19,356 nucleotides of DNA. Origin: DATDUW01 sp035290185. Its GTDB lineage: Bacteria; Patescibacteriota; Patescibacteriia; UBA9934; GWF2-40-263. The position numbers and the translations under genes were made by a program. Shown here in pieces: positions 6,316-14,275 of the stretch. Numbering within the stretch: the first letter of the stretch is position 1; each line of letters begins with the position of its first letter. Under the pieces are notes generated by a model, which did no database searches, was not told where the DNA came from, and saw only the letters and a program-made list of their open reading frames with translations. The stretch is taken from the NCBI GenBank assembly GCA_035290185.1, contig DATDUW010000029.1, forward strand, positions 1 to 19,356. The letters are read 5' to 3'.

Positions 6316-7353
6316 ATGATCGAACGGGACGAGGAAAATATTCCGGGCGCGCGGGTCGTTGCCCAAGAGGCCGGGGATGAAGAGCGGGTGGTGGAAACCA
6401 GCCTGCGTCCGGCTTCTTTGGTCGAATTTGTCGGACAGTCCTCCCTGAAGGAGAATCTCCGCATTCTGCTTGAGGCTGCCAAACAGCGGGAGGAGCCGAC
6501 GGAGCATCTCCTTCTTTATGGCAACCCGGGGCTTGGAAAGACAACGTTGGCCTATATTATTGCCCGCGAAATGGGGGCACAGATTCGAGTCACGAGCGGG
6601 CCAGCGCTTGAACGCGTGGGAGATTTGGCCGCGATTCTTTCGGGGCTGGGAAAAGGCGATGTCCTTTTTATCGATGAAATTCATCGTCTCAACAAGACCA
6701 TCGAAGAGGTTTTGTATCCGGCCATGGAGGACTACGCGCTCGACATCGTGGTTGGGAAAGGACCGACCGCGCGCACCCTGCGTCTTGCCCTTGAACGGTT
6801 TACTATCATCGGGGCCACGACACGCCTTTCGCTCCTTTCCGCTCCGCTGCGTGACCGTTTCGGCGCGGTCTACCATTTGAATTTTTACGAGGAGGATGAT
6901 ATCGAACGGATTTTACGGCGCAGTGCTGGCCTTTTGCATGTGCCGGCCGATGAGGAAGCTGTTCAGGAATTGGCAAAGCGTTCTCGTCGTACGCCACGCA
7001 TTGCCAATCGTTTGCTGCGGCGCGTGCGGGATTTTGCCCAGGTCGAGGGCGCGGGGCACGTGACGCACGCCATGGCCCTTTCCGCCCTTACCCTATTGGA
7101 TGTGGATCCGTACGGGCTGGATCGCGTGGATCGGCGGATTTTGGAAACCATTATCGACAAGTTTCAGGGCGGACCCGTGGGACTCACAACGATTGCCGCC
7201 GCAACACAGGAGGAAGTCGATACGATTGAAGAAGTCTATGAACCGTTCCTTATCCAACTCGGATTTTTGGATCGGACCCCTCGCGGTCGCACGGCCACGC
7301 CGCGTGCATATGAACATCTAGGTTTGGTTCCTCCCGTCAGAACCCTACTTTGA
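6316..7353 (+). CDS. ruvB: Holliday junction branch migration ATPase RuvB
   Basis: RuvB is the hexameric AAA+ motor that, with RuvA, drives branch migration of Holliday junctions in recombinational repair. All landmarks are present in the 345-residue product: the RPASLVEFVGQ entry motif, Walker A GNPGLGKTT (about 69-77), Walker B LFIDEIH (about 117-123), sensor GATTR (166-170), the arginine-finger region LRDRFG (178-183), and a C-terminal winged helix ending RTPRGRTATPRAYEHLG. Length is normal. ATG 6316 is preferred over GTG 6310 because GGAAGG sits 5 nt before it. It is the first gene of a plus-strand run through 8645. ruvA and ruvC are not in the window. Confidence 0.97.
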   Translation: MIERDEENIPGARVVAQEAGDEERVVETSLRPASLVEFVGQSSLKENLRILLEAAKQREEPTEHLLLYGNPGLGKTTLAYIIAREMGAQIRVTSGPALERVGDLAAILSGLGKGDVLFIDEIHRLNKTIEEVLYPAMEDYALDIVVGKGPTARTLRLALERFTIIGATTRLSLLSAPLRDRFGAVYHLNFYEEDDIERILRRSAGLLHVPADEEAVQELAKRSRRTPRIANRLLRRVRDFAQVEGAGHVTHAMALSALTLLDVDPYGLDRVDRRILETIIDKFQGGPVGLTTIAAATQEEVDTIEEVYEPFLIQLGFLDRTPRGRTATPRAYEHLGLVPPVRTLL

Positions 7354-7360
7354 TTTTTTT

Positions 7361-7693
7361 ATGACAGAGTTTCCATCCATTTCGCTTCCATTGGCATTCC
7401 TGCTCATTCCCTATGGATTTTTTCTTTTCGGATACGCTTTTTACACGCTCTTTAATCTCTATCATCTTTCTCGCTACAGCCTCTACGGGATCGGGACGTA
7501 TTTTTCTTACGTTCTTTTTTTTGGTGGCACTCTTCTGTTTCTTTCTGGTTCGGCGGCTCTCCTCTTACGCTATGATTGGACGGTTCCACTCATCGATTCC
7601 GAGACCATTCAAGAAGAAGTCTTCCCTTTTTTCCATTTCGATCTGAAATTTTATGATACGGCTCGACCAGCTTCCCAACCAAAGACCGAATGA
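7361..7693 (+). CDS. Two-TM membrane protein (110 aa), unknown function
   Basis: The product has two clear hydrophobic segments, about residues 9-33 (LPLAFLLIPYGFFLFGYAFY) and 46-68 (YFSYVLFFGGTLLFLSGSAA), with a tail of about 40 residues after them. It starts 8 bp after ruvB, and its 3' end overlaps the start of the PH-domain gene by 41 bp. The pairing suggests that it works with that membrane protein, but I do not recognise the family. Confidence 0.8.
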   Translation: MTEFPSISLPLAFLLIPYGFFLFGYAFYTLFNLYHLSRYSLYGIGTYFSYVLFFGGTLLFLSGSAALLLRYDWTVPLIDSETIQEEVFPFFHFDLKFYDTARPASQPKTE

Positions 7694-8195
7694 GAAAGTC
7701 CGTCTTGTCTTGCGGCGCTGCTGGGTGACGCCGTTTGAGATTTTATTTTATGTTGGGTTGTTGTACGCGGTTTTGGCAGCGGGCGTGATCGGATTTTTTC
7801 CGCAACTTACCGTCTTGCTTGGGCGTCCTGTGTTGGGGCCACTCACGACCATGGGATTGAGTGTCTATGCGCTCGGTGTTTGGCTGTTCGGATTCACCGA
7901 GTTTGTCGATTACTATTTGGACGTTTGGATCGTGACCAATGAACGGGTTTTGAGTGTGGAACAAAAAGGTCTGTTCACGCGCGTGGCTTCCGAACTTCAC
8001 CTTTCTACGGTCCAGGATGTAACTTCCGAAGTGAAGGGGATGCTTCGAACGGTCCTGAATTACGGCGACGTCCACATTCAAACCGCGGCTGAACGTATAC
8101 GTTTTATTTTTAAGGGTGTTCCACACCCCGAACGCGTGCGTGAACAGATTGTGGCGCTTGTGGAAGAAAACCGCCAAAAGCAAGTGGAAAAATAA
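7653..8195 (+). CDS. Membrane protein with bacterial PH domain
   Basis: The 180-residue product has a short cytosolic N-terminus and two TM helices (about 26-50, FEILFYVGLLYAVLAAGVIGF in part, and 63-88). A bacterial pleckstrin-homology domain (about 90-165) follows, with the family pattern D-x-W-I-V-T-N-x-R-(V)-L-S-V, then LHLSTVQDV and a terminal region GVPHPERVREQI. Proteins of this YdbS/YdbT-like type are common in CPR genomes, and their role is unknown. The start ATG 7653 lies inside the upstream gene, so the two are probably translationally coupled. The next gene begins 9 bp after the stop. Confidence 0.85.
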   Translation: MIRLDQLPNQRPNEKVRLVLRRCWVTPFEILFYVGLLYAVLAAGVIGFFPQLTVLLGRPVLGPLTTMGLSVYALGVWLFGFTEFVDYYLDVWIVTNERVLSVEQKGLFTRVASELHLSTVQDVTSEVKGMLRTVLNYGDVHIQTAAERIRFIFKGVPHPERVREQIVALVEENRQKQVEK

Positions 8196-8204
8196 TGGAG
8201 CCCT

Positions 8205-8645
8205 ATGACTCTTCCTCATAAACAACTGACGATTGTCTTGGGAATTGTGGAACGGGACGACCGTTTCCTGGTTTTACGGCGCGTGGACGAGGTCCCGATG
8301 CGGCATCATAAATGGGAATTTCCGGGCGGGAAGATTGAAGCCGGAGAAACGCCGACTGACGCGCTGCGGCGTGAAGTCCTTGAGGAAACTGGTTTGCAGA
8401 TTGGAGAGCCGGAACTTTTGGGAATTCATACCCACCATTGGCATTTTTCGGATTTTGTTCAGCAGACGTTTCTTATTGCCTATCGAGTAGCGACTGTTTC
8501 CGCGAACGAGGTTGTGCTTTGTCCTGGTGAAAATGATGCACATCAATGGGTGACGCTTGATGAGTTTTTTGAATTATCGGACCATTTGGAAGCAAATAAG
8601 GCTATGTTGGAACGGTTGTATGTGCCGATTGTGGAGAAGGGATGA
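8205..8645 (+). CDS. Nudix hydrolase, MutT-like
   Basis: Nudix hydrolases cleave nucleoside diphosphates linked to another moiety, and MutT types remove oxidised nucleotides such as 8-oxo-dGTP. The 146-residue product has a perfect Nudix box at residues 42-64: G-x5-E-x7-REVLEETGL. KWEFPGGKIEAGE precedes it, the MutT-like arrangement. Length is typical of a single-domain Nudix protein. GGAG at 8197-8200 lies a few bases before ATG 8205. It is the last gene of the ruvB run and converges with the minus-strand gene ending at 8714. Substrate cannot be assigned from sequence. Confidence 0.92.
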   Translation: MTLPHKQLTIVLGIVERDDRFLVLRRVDEVPMRHHKWEFPGGKIEAGETPTDALRREVLEETGLQIGEPELLGIHTHHWHFSDFVQQTFLIAYRVATVSANEVVLCPGENDAHQWVTLDEFFELSDHLEANKAMLERLYVPIVEKG

Positions 8646-8685
8646 TTCCGTGGAAATAATTTTTTCAATTTCTTCGGATTCAATT

Positions 8686-8705
8686 CCCCGCCGCTTGCGG
8701 CTGGG
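8686..8705. repeat. Inverted repeat between convergent genes
   Basis: CCCCGCCGC (8686-8694) and GCGGCTGGG (8697-8705) form a GC-rich hairpin with one mismatch and a tight turn. There is no clear T run on either side, so it is a weak terminator at best. It occupies the 68-bp gap between the Nudix gene and the AT-rich minus-strand gene and may mark an insertion boundary. Confidence 0.4.
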
Positions 8706-8713
8706 TAGTTTAT

Positions 8714-9523
8714 TCACACTCCAGAAATCACCGGAATTTCTTGTTCCAAGATAAAGGTTTTTCCAGACTCCACACCCACGCAATCCACTTTTATTTTAAA
8801 ATCACCTTTAATTTTTACATTTCCAATATACTGCCGTTCTCCTTTTTGGAGATTGCGGCATGTATGATATCTGCTCATAGCAGGATCGTCGTCTTGATAC
8901 AGAAAAAAATCATTCCATGTGCTAAACACATCTGTTCCTTTCTTGTATTCAATGTTTAAATCTTGGACATCTTCTGTTCCATTATTAAAAATTTCAATCA
9001 TGTTGAAACTCCTGTTTCGAACAAAATTGATTTGTATTTTAGGTACCTTATCAAAATAGATCCCAGCGGTTAATTCTGGAAAATCCTTATGAATAAATTC
9101 ATACTCTAAAAAAAGTGGGGCTAAATTTGAAGAGGTTATTGATCCGAAATTCTCTATACCTAAAATTTCTTTTGTTTTTTGATGTGCATGATTCAAAATT
9201 TCGACCGGCAACTCTTCAGGAGTTACGAATGTCCAACCCAACGTCGCCCATTTCCATTTCTGGTTATCAATAGCCTGTTTAAGTTTCTTTAAATCGGTAT
9301 TAATTTTACTTTTGTAATTTTCAGATTTTGTCCTTTCAGGATACATGGGGCAATACAATTGAAATACAACACCGCTGTTTTTTAGATAGCCATCTACTCC
9401 AGAATCTCGAAAACGTTTGCTAGAAATATAGTTTTCACAATATTTCGCGGTCATTAACGAATCAAACAACCTTTTAAATACATGGTCATCTTCGATTTTT
9501 CTAATTCTGGCGTAGATGTTCAT
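8714..9523 (-). CDS. Putative PD-(D/E)XK-like nuclease-domain protein, AT-rich, likely acquired
   Basis: The 269-residue protein is not one I can assign to a named family. Its N-terminal third has the pattern of PD-(D/E)XK-type restriction-like domains seen in defence genes. A helical start (FKRLFDSLMTAKYCENY) precedes DSGVDGYLKNSGVVFQLYCP (about 41-60). A Lys-rich helix (YKSKINTDLKKL) and a core strand with a helix (WATLGWTFVTPEELP) follow. Asp at DGY and Gln at VFQ would be the active-site acidic and variant residues, which is inference. The C-terminal 120 residues look beta-rich (FNMIEIFNNG, KIQINFV, GDFKIKVDCVG) and are unrecognised. The DNA is much more AT-rich than its neighbours. The gene sits alone between hairpins and opposite to the ruvB run, all suggesting horizontal transfer. 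No partner methylase or toxin gene is adjacent. Confidence 0.6.
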   Translation of the reverse strand: MNIYARIRKIEDDHVFKRLFDSLMTAKYCENYISSKRFRDSGVDGYLKNSGVVFQLYCPMYPERTKSENYKSKINTDLKKLKQAIDNQKWKWATLGWTFVTPEELPVEILNHAHQKTKEILGIENFGSITSSNLAPLFLEYEFIHKDFPELTAGIYFDKVPKIQINFVRNRSFNMIEIFNNGTEDVQDLNIEYKKGTDVFSTWNDFFLYQDDDPAMSRYHTCRNLQKGERQYIGNVKIKGDFKIKVDCVGVESGKTFILEQEIPVISGV

Positions 9524-9545
9524 AAAAACAGGTCACTTAATTATC

Positions 9546-9595
9546 GAGACTTCTACAAAAGCGCTAAACCATAACAAGGATTTTGTAGAGGTCTC
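9546..9595. repeat. Long inverted repeat upstream of the AT-rich gene
   Basis: GAGACTTCTACAAAA (9546-9560) and TTTTGTAGAGGTCTC (9581-9595) are complementary at 14 of 15 positions across a 20-nt loop. It lies 23 bp before the minus-strand start at 9523, so it would be in that gene's 5' leader or promoter zone. A smaller hairpin (GCATTTT-TTG-AAAATGC) lies near 9612. Either could be a regulatory stem or the edge of an inserted segment. The remaining bases to 9800 hold no gene that I can support. Confidence 0.7.
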
Positions 9596-9800
9596 TATCC
9601 TATATTTTACTGCATTTTTTGAAAATGCTGATTTTGACAGGCTAAAATGGTTGAATAAGGACGCGAAACCTCGTCCTCTGTATGAAGAGTGATGGCGGTA
9701 GCCGGCGGAAGTGCATCCGTGATTTTGGATTTACAAAGAGAAAAGATGTGTATTTTTATTTCGATAAAGACGAAACAAAGTGACCATCAGCTTTCTCGTA

Positions 9801-10859
9801 TTACTTCCACTCGGCATTTTTCCATGTCCATTTGGCCAGAGCCTTTGCATCTTTGAAACTATCTGGCCGGGATTCGCTTCCGAAAAGAACAAGGAGGAGT
9901 TCTCTTTGGGTATCATCAGCGCTTGGCCGCAGGGAGACAACAAGATTCCATCCGGATTCCTCGAGGTAACCGGTTTTACCGGACGTGACATAGACATCGT
10001 CGTATTCGGGCTTCCAAATCATCCAGTTCGTGTTCGTGAGTTTTTTCGTGGATTGGTTTGAGAGCACGGGAATGACGCGAGAAGCCGTTGATGTGTAGCG
10101 GCGCATTTCCTGGCGGGAAAAAACTTGCGTGGCGAGCTGGGCAATTTCACGCGGCGTGGAAACATTGGCCGGATCCATGCCAGATGGGTCAAAAAAACTG
10201 GTTTTGGAAAGTCCCATTTCTTTTGCTCTTTCGTTCATGGCCCTTACGAACGTCTCTTTATCCATGTCCGTGGCATGAGAAAGAGCCGTTGCGGCATTAT
10301 TGGCGGAGCCAATAAGCGCGGCATAGAGAAGTCCTTCCACCGTAAAGGTTGTTCCCGGAGAAACAGCAAGACGCGCGCCGCCGACCTCGTCTTCCTTTTG
10401 GATAGCGACAACCTTGTCAAGCGGCGTCCCTTGTCCGAAGACAAGCTCTGCCGTCATGAGTTTGCTAATGGAGGCAATAGGCCAGGGAACACCTCCTCGA
10501 TGTTCCGCCAGGATGGTTCCCGTGCGCCGGTCCATGACCAGAAAGGCCCCTGCCGTCATCTTAGGAACAGGGACGGTTCCGACGAGTTCGGGGGCTGGTT
10601 CTGATGGAGCATAAGCAGCCAATTCCGCATGTTCACGCCATCCGTATTGCCTGGCCCAATCCTCAAGATTGAGGAGAAAACCTGCTTTTCCTCCCTCGAT
10701 CGGTTGCCCGTTGACGTCAAAGGAGTTCTGAAGATCACTGCGTTGTTGATAAACGGCCATGAGGGACGGAACTTGAATAGCTCCTTTCGAAAGGAAGGGA
10801 AAGAGAAAAGAAAAGAAAAAGATGGGAACAAGAAAACGGTTACGCATAGAAAACGTCAT
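9801..10859 (-). CDS. D-alanyl-D-alanine carboxypeptidase, peptidase S11 family
   Basis: DacA-type penicillin-binding proteins trim the terminal D-Ala from peptidoglycan stem peptides outside the membrane. The 352-residue product has an N-terminal hydrophobic export segment (FLVPIFFFSFLFPFL). It carries all three active-site motifs: SISK with the nucleophile near S130, SAN near 175-177, and KTG near 275-277. SVT-type features around them (GVPWPIASISKLMTA, IGSANNAATAL, DPSGMDP) fit S11. A C-terminal amphipathic anchor is not obvious, so it may be secreted or held by an uncleaved signal. The start is ATG 10859, whose ATGA overlaps the stop of the SpoIID-like gene. This indicates translational coupling and is preferred over TTG 10868. 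Confidence 0.93.
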   Translation of the reverse strand: MTFSMRNRFLVPIFFFSFLFPFLSKGAIQVPSLMAVYQQRSDLQNSFDVNGQPIEGGKAGFLLNLEDWARQYGWREHAELAAYAPSEPAPELVGTVPVPKMTAGAFLVMDRRTGTILAEHRGGVPWPIASISKLMTAELVFGQGTPLDKVVAIQKEDEVGGARLAVSPGTTFTVEGLLYAALIGSANNAATALSHATDMDKETFVRAMNERAKEMGLSKTSFFDPSGMDPANVSTPREIAQLATQVFSRQEMRRYTSTASRVIPVLSNQSTKKLTNTNWMIWKPEYDDVYVTSGKTGYLEESGWNLVVSLRPSADDTQRELLLVLFGSESRPDSFKDAKALAKWTWKNAEWK

Positions 10860-12769
10860 TCGTTCCAACGTTTTACAAGATCAATGCCGGTGTAGAAGTA
10901 GGTGAGGATTTCTCGCCAGTCTTTTCCGTTGTTGGCCATACACAGAGCCTGGCTGGCGGACATCCCTACGCCGTGGCCCCAGAGTGTTTTTCCCGCGTCG
11001 CACGGAGCCGGGACGGAGCGCAACCATTCTACGGTTCCATACCACACTTCGCTCCAGTCGCGCGTGCGTCCATCGGAGCGCGAAAAATAGGGGGTGATCG
11101 CGGTTTTGCCGCTGTAGGTGACAACGGTTCCTGCTGTTTCCGTGACCGCACGCGAGAGATTGGGCGTCCGCGCTTCCTGGCCGTAGCCATTGTAAACTTG
11201 GTCCGCGTAGGCGTCCACGTGGAAAAATTCGTTCGCGTGTTTGGTGGCTCGTTCCCAATGGTAAAGGGCGTAGGTGCGTGCGGCAGTGATGAGGGTTTTT
11301 TGAAAATTGAGGTGAGAGAGGTTGGATGTTTCCGCCAGGCCGCGCAGGTAGGCTTCGATGGGGAGCTCATTAATGAGCCAGGTACGATTTTTGTCGGGAT
11401 TGTAGCGAAGCTCAAGAATATTACGGAACGTATTATCCGCATTGGCGGCATTGCGGGTCTTGCGACGGTCGAAGTTTGTGACCGTGCAAATCGTATTTTC
11501 CTGTCGCGGAAGGAAGCGCAGATAACTGTTCGTCGCCTCCAGGCCCTGGCCGCGGTTGTACCAGTAGCGTTCTTTTTTATAGAAGGCCCCAATTTCTTCC
11601 CCGGCTTTCATCTCGGCCACAAGATGACCCTCTCCGTCTTTTACGTCGAAATCATTTGCACAGGTGATCCTGATCATGTCGTCCGTTTCGTCATCAACGA
11701 TAAGAACGCCTACGCGAATAATCGGTTCGTCTATGAGAGAGACTGTTGGAACGGAGGGCGATTCTGACGAAGGGGTTTGGGCAAGCGGATCGTAAACTTC
11801 CGGCGCGTCGCTTGTCACCTCCACGGGGATTTCGATTTCTCCGCCCGGAACAGCGACGCCGTCCGCGGCAAGAACGAATCTAGCTGCGTACGTTCCTTTT
11901 TTAGAGGGCGCGGCAAACGTGAAAGGAATGAGATCCAAGCCTCCGGGGGTAATGACTCCTTCTTGTTTTGTGATGACATGAGAAGGATCCAACCAGGAGG
12001 AATGGTGGAAATCGGTCTGGTTGGAGGCCATGGATACGCCGGGCAATTGGATGGTCCGTTTATTCCAGGATTTTGTTCCTGTATTTTTTATCCCGATGGT
12101 GAAAGGAATGGCTTCGCCACCTGACACTACGGCCTTTTTGACGCTTTTAAGAAGGACAGTGGCTGCATAACCGTCAGTGGGCGGTGTCGAGGAAACGGGA
12201 GGTATCGAATTTGTTGAAGGAGGAGCTGTGGGTACAGAAGGAGATGGGGTTTTGAGTGTTTCTCCTACACGAACCGAGAGAGAAAATTGTCCTCCTGGAA
12301 TCCAGGCGGCGTCTTCTGCGGCAAGGGCAAAGGTTTCACGATACGTTCCAGCCGTTGATGGCGCGTGTAAAAGGAAACTGACATGGCCAGTTTCTCCGGG
12401 TTTTACGGTTTTTTCTTGAAGTTTTACCGGCTGGTCCTTTTTGAACCATGAAGCGTCTTGAAAAGGACTTGTGCGGTATTTCGGGTCGTACGTATAAAGG
12501 GAAGCAAACGTTTCTCCATCATTCGTCCACGCGTTCGATCCGATATTAAGGAAAGAGACGGAAAGGGTTTTTGTTTCTCCGGGTTTCAACGAAAGGGATC
12601 CTGTGACGGCCACAGCCAAGGCTTCATAACCTTTGAGGGGGGCCGCGGAAACAGCCGGAGGAAAAGAGGAAAAAAGAAGGGAAAAAATGACAAAAAAACC
12701 CAGAATCCATTGAAAGAACGGGTTTTTTTTTCCGCGGGTTTCGCCCTCCTCCTGGCAAAACGTTTCCAT
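10856..12769 (-). CDS. Secreted SpoIID/LytB-domain protein with Ig-like repeats
   Basis: The 637-residue product has a signal or anchor segment (about 19-42, WILGFFVIFSLLFSS) and two Ig-like domains resembling NBR1/FW-type beta sandwiches. These lie at about 50-168 and 205-325, each with N-x-G-x-x-x-W and PG-x-x-x-x-x-F. A Pro/Ser/Thr-rich linker joins them. The C-terminal SpoIID domain (about 355-630) includes INELPIEAYLRGLAETS around 465-480, where the Glu of AETS matches the family's catalytic glutamate position, and GHGVGMS (598-604). SpoIID domains are lytic transglycosylases acting on peptidoglycan. In CPR bacteria, which do not sporulate, they are taken to remodel the wall. An AAGGAA Shine-Dalgarno lies close before ATG 12769. 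The gene is coupled to the downstream carboxypeptidase. Confidence 0.88.
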   Translation of the reverse strand: METFCQEEGETRGKKNPFFQWILGFFVIFSLLFSSFPPAVSAAPLKGYEALAVAVTGSLSLKPGETKTLSVSFLNIGSNAWTNDGETFASLYTYDPKYRTSPFQDASWFKKDQPVKLQEKTVKPGETGHVSFLLHAPSTAGTYRETFALAAEDAAWIPGGQFSLSVRVGETLKTPSPSVPTAPPSTNSIPPVSSTPPTDGYAATVLLKSVKKAVVSGGEAIPFTIGIKNTGTKSWNKRTIQLPGVSMASNQTDFHHSSWLDPSHVITKQEGVITPGGLDLIPFTFAAPSKKGTYAARFVLAADGVAVPGGEIEIPVEVTSDAPEVYDPLAQTPSSESPSVPTVSLIDEPIIRVGVLIVDDETDDMIRITCANDFDVKDGEGHLVAEMKAGEEIGAFYKKERYWYNRGQGLEATNSYLRFLPRQENTICTVTNFDRRKTRNAANADNTFRNILELRYNPDKNRTWLINELPIEAYLRGLAETSNLSHLNFQKTLITAARTYALYHWERATKHANEFFHVDAYADQVYNGYGQEARTPNLSRAVTETAGTVVTYSGKTAITPYFSRSDGRTRDWSEVWYGTVEWLRSVPAPCDAGKTLWGHGVGMSASQALCMANNGKDWREILTYFYTGIDLVKRWNE

Positions 12770-12780
12770 AGGTCTTCCTT

Positions 12781-12810
12781 ATTGTAGTCGCCGTGTCCTT
12801 CCGGCGTCAA
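12781..12810 (-). promoter_or_regulatory. Promoter of the SpoIID-dacA pair
   Basis: On the minus strand TTGACG (12810-12805), an 18-bp spacer and TACAAT (12786-12781) make a strong candidate. The box is followed directly by AAGGAAGACCT and ATG 12769, 11 nt after the -10. The arrangement is the same as at ruvB, so the mRNA would be nearly leaderless. Confidence 0.5.
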
Positions 12811-12816
12811 ACCGTG

Positions 12817-12825
12817 TGGTACACT
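12817..12825 (+). promoter_or_regulatory. Extended -10 promoter of the flippase gene
   Basis: TGG plus TACACT is an extended -10 element. No good -35 is visible at the expected distance. ATG 12836 is 10 nt after the element, again predicting a near-leaderless transcript. It faces the divergent SpoIID promoter within the same 66-bp gap. Confidence 0.4.
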
Positions 12826-12835
12826 AGAATTCCTT

Positions 12836-14251
12836 ATGTCTTTCGCTTCTTCTTTTGCACACAACTACGGTGCCCAGCTCCTTGGAAAGGTGGTGAGTGT
12901 CCTTTTGGGTTTGGCTACGGTGAGTCTTATGACGCGCTCTCTGGAAGATTTCGGAGAGTACGCTGTTATTATTGCCTTTCTTTCTTTTTTTGGCGTTCTC
13001 GTTGATTTCGGATTGAATTTGACCCTGACGCAGATGATTTCTGTCCCTGGGGCGGATGAAGAGCAAATCGTGGGAAATGTTTTTACCATGCGCTTGGTAT
13101 TCGGCGCGCTTGGGTATGCCATTGCCCCGCTTGCTGTTCTGGCTTTTCCGTATTCTTCCGCTGTCAAACTCGGAGTTCTGGTTGGTTCTGTCGCTTATTT
13201 TCTCATGTCCGATGCCTGGCTTCTCGTTGGCATCTATCAAAAGCACCTGCTTGCCTCAAAATATGCGGCAGCAGAATGTGTCAGCCGACTCGTTTATTTT
13301 TTGCTTGTCGCGGCAGCAGCGTGGGCCGGGATGGGAGTCGTCACCATGATTGCCGGACTTGTTGTGGCGAACCTGGTCTGGCTTATCTGGGTGATCGTTG
13401 TCGTTCGACCGGTAGTAAAAATTCGTTTGAAATGGGAAACTTCTCTCTGGAAAAAGGCGATTCGCCTCAGTTGGCCCATTGCCCTTTCAACGCTTTTTAA
13501 TTTGGTCTATTTGCGCGGCGATGTCCTTGTCCTTGGGGTTGTGCGTCCTGCGGAAGTCGGTGACTATGGGTTGGCCTATAAGTTCATTGATGTCCTGACG
13601 AATGTCCCTGTGCTTTTTATGGGGCTTCTCCTCCCCAAGCTCGGGTATGATTGGGAATCCGGGGACAAGGAAGCGTTCGAGCGGCACCTACAACACGCTT
13701 TTGATTTTCTCGCAATGAGCGCTCTTCCCCTTCTTTTTGGAGCCCAAATGCTTTCCATCCCCTTTCTCACCTGGATTTCAGGAGAGAAGTTTCGTTCCGC
13801 GGGTCTTGTCCTGCAGATCCTTGTTTTTGCTGTTCTGTTTGTTTTCTTTAATTCCCTCTACGGCCATGCTGTCGTGGCTGTAAAACGCCAGCGGCAGGCC
13901 ATTGCCGGCTATGCGGTCACAGCCGTCTTGGCTGTCGTTGGCTATCTCCTTTTTGTTCCACATTTCGGCATGTGGGGAGCAGCAGCCGTGACGCTTTTTT
14001 CAGAAGCCGGTATTGCCTTTTGGACGTATTTTATCGTTTGGAAAGACACACATCATCGGCCGCATTTTTCGGTCGCAAGGAAAGCCTTACTTGCCAGCGT
14101 CGGCATGGCGGCTGTGCTGTGGTTCTTGCCCCCATCGCTCCACGTCTTTTTTCAGATCGTCATTGGAATAGCGACCTATGGCGTTTTTTTGTGGATGCTG
14201 GGAGGAATAAATCATCAGATGATCCGCACCCTTTTTGTCCGTTCCGTGTAG
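12836..14251 (+). CDS. Polysaccharide/lipid-linked oligosaccharide flippase (Wzx/MATE-like)
   Basis: The 471-residue protein has about 12-14 TM helices. It opens with ASSFAHNYGAQLLGKVVSVL, followed by ATVSLMTRSLEDFGEYAVI, the usual start of Wzx/RfbX flippases (first TM, then R-x-L-x-x-x-x-F/Y-G). SWPIALSTLFNLVYLRGDVLVLG in mid-protein matches the second-half repeat with its conserved D. Such proteins move undecaprenyl-linked glycans across the membrane for surface polysaccharide assembly. The neighbouring ligase-like gene supports this role. Substrate is unknown. Confidence 0.88.
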   Translation: MSFASSFAHNYGAQLLGKVVSVLLGLATVSLMTRSLEDFGEYAVIIAFLSFFGVLVDFGLNLTLTQMISVPGADEEQIVGNVFTMRLVFGALGYAIAPLAVLAFPYSSAVKLGVLVGSVAYFLMSDAWLLVGIYQKHLLASKYAAAECVSRLVYFLLVAAAAWAGMGVVTMIAGLVVANLVWLIWVIVVVRPVVKIRLKWETSLWKKAIRLSWPIALSTLFNLVYLRGDVLVLGVVRPAEVGDYGLAYKFIDVLTNVPVLFMGLLLPKLGYDWESGDKEAFERHLQHAFDFLAMSALPLLFGAQMLSIPFLTWISGEKFRSAGLVLQILVFAVLFVFFNSLYGHAVVAVKRQRQAIAGYAVTAVLAVVGYLLFVPHFGMWGAAAVTLFSEAGIAFWTYFIVWKDTHHRPHFSVARKALLASVGMAAVLWFLPPSLHVFFQIVIGIATYGVFLWMLGGINHQMIRTLFVRSV

Positions 14252-14275
14252 ACTTCCTCATGCGTTCTCTCCCAT

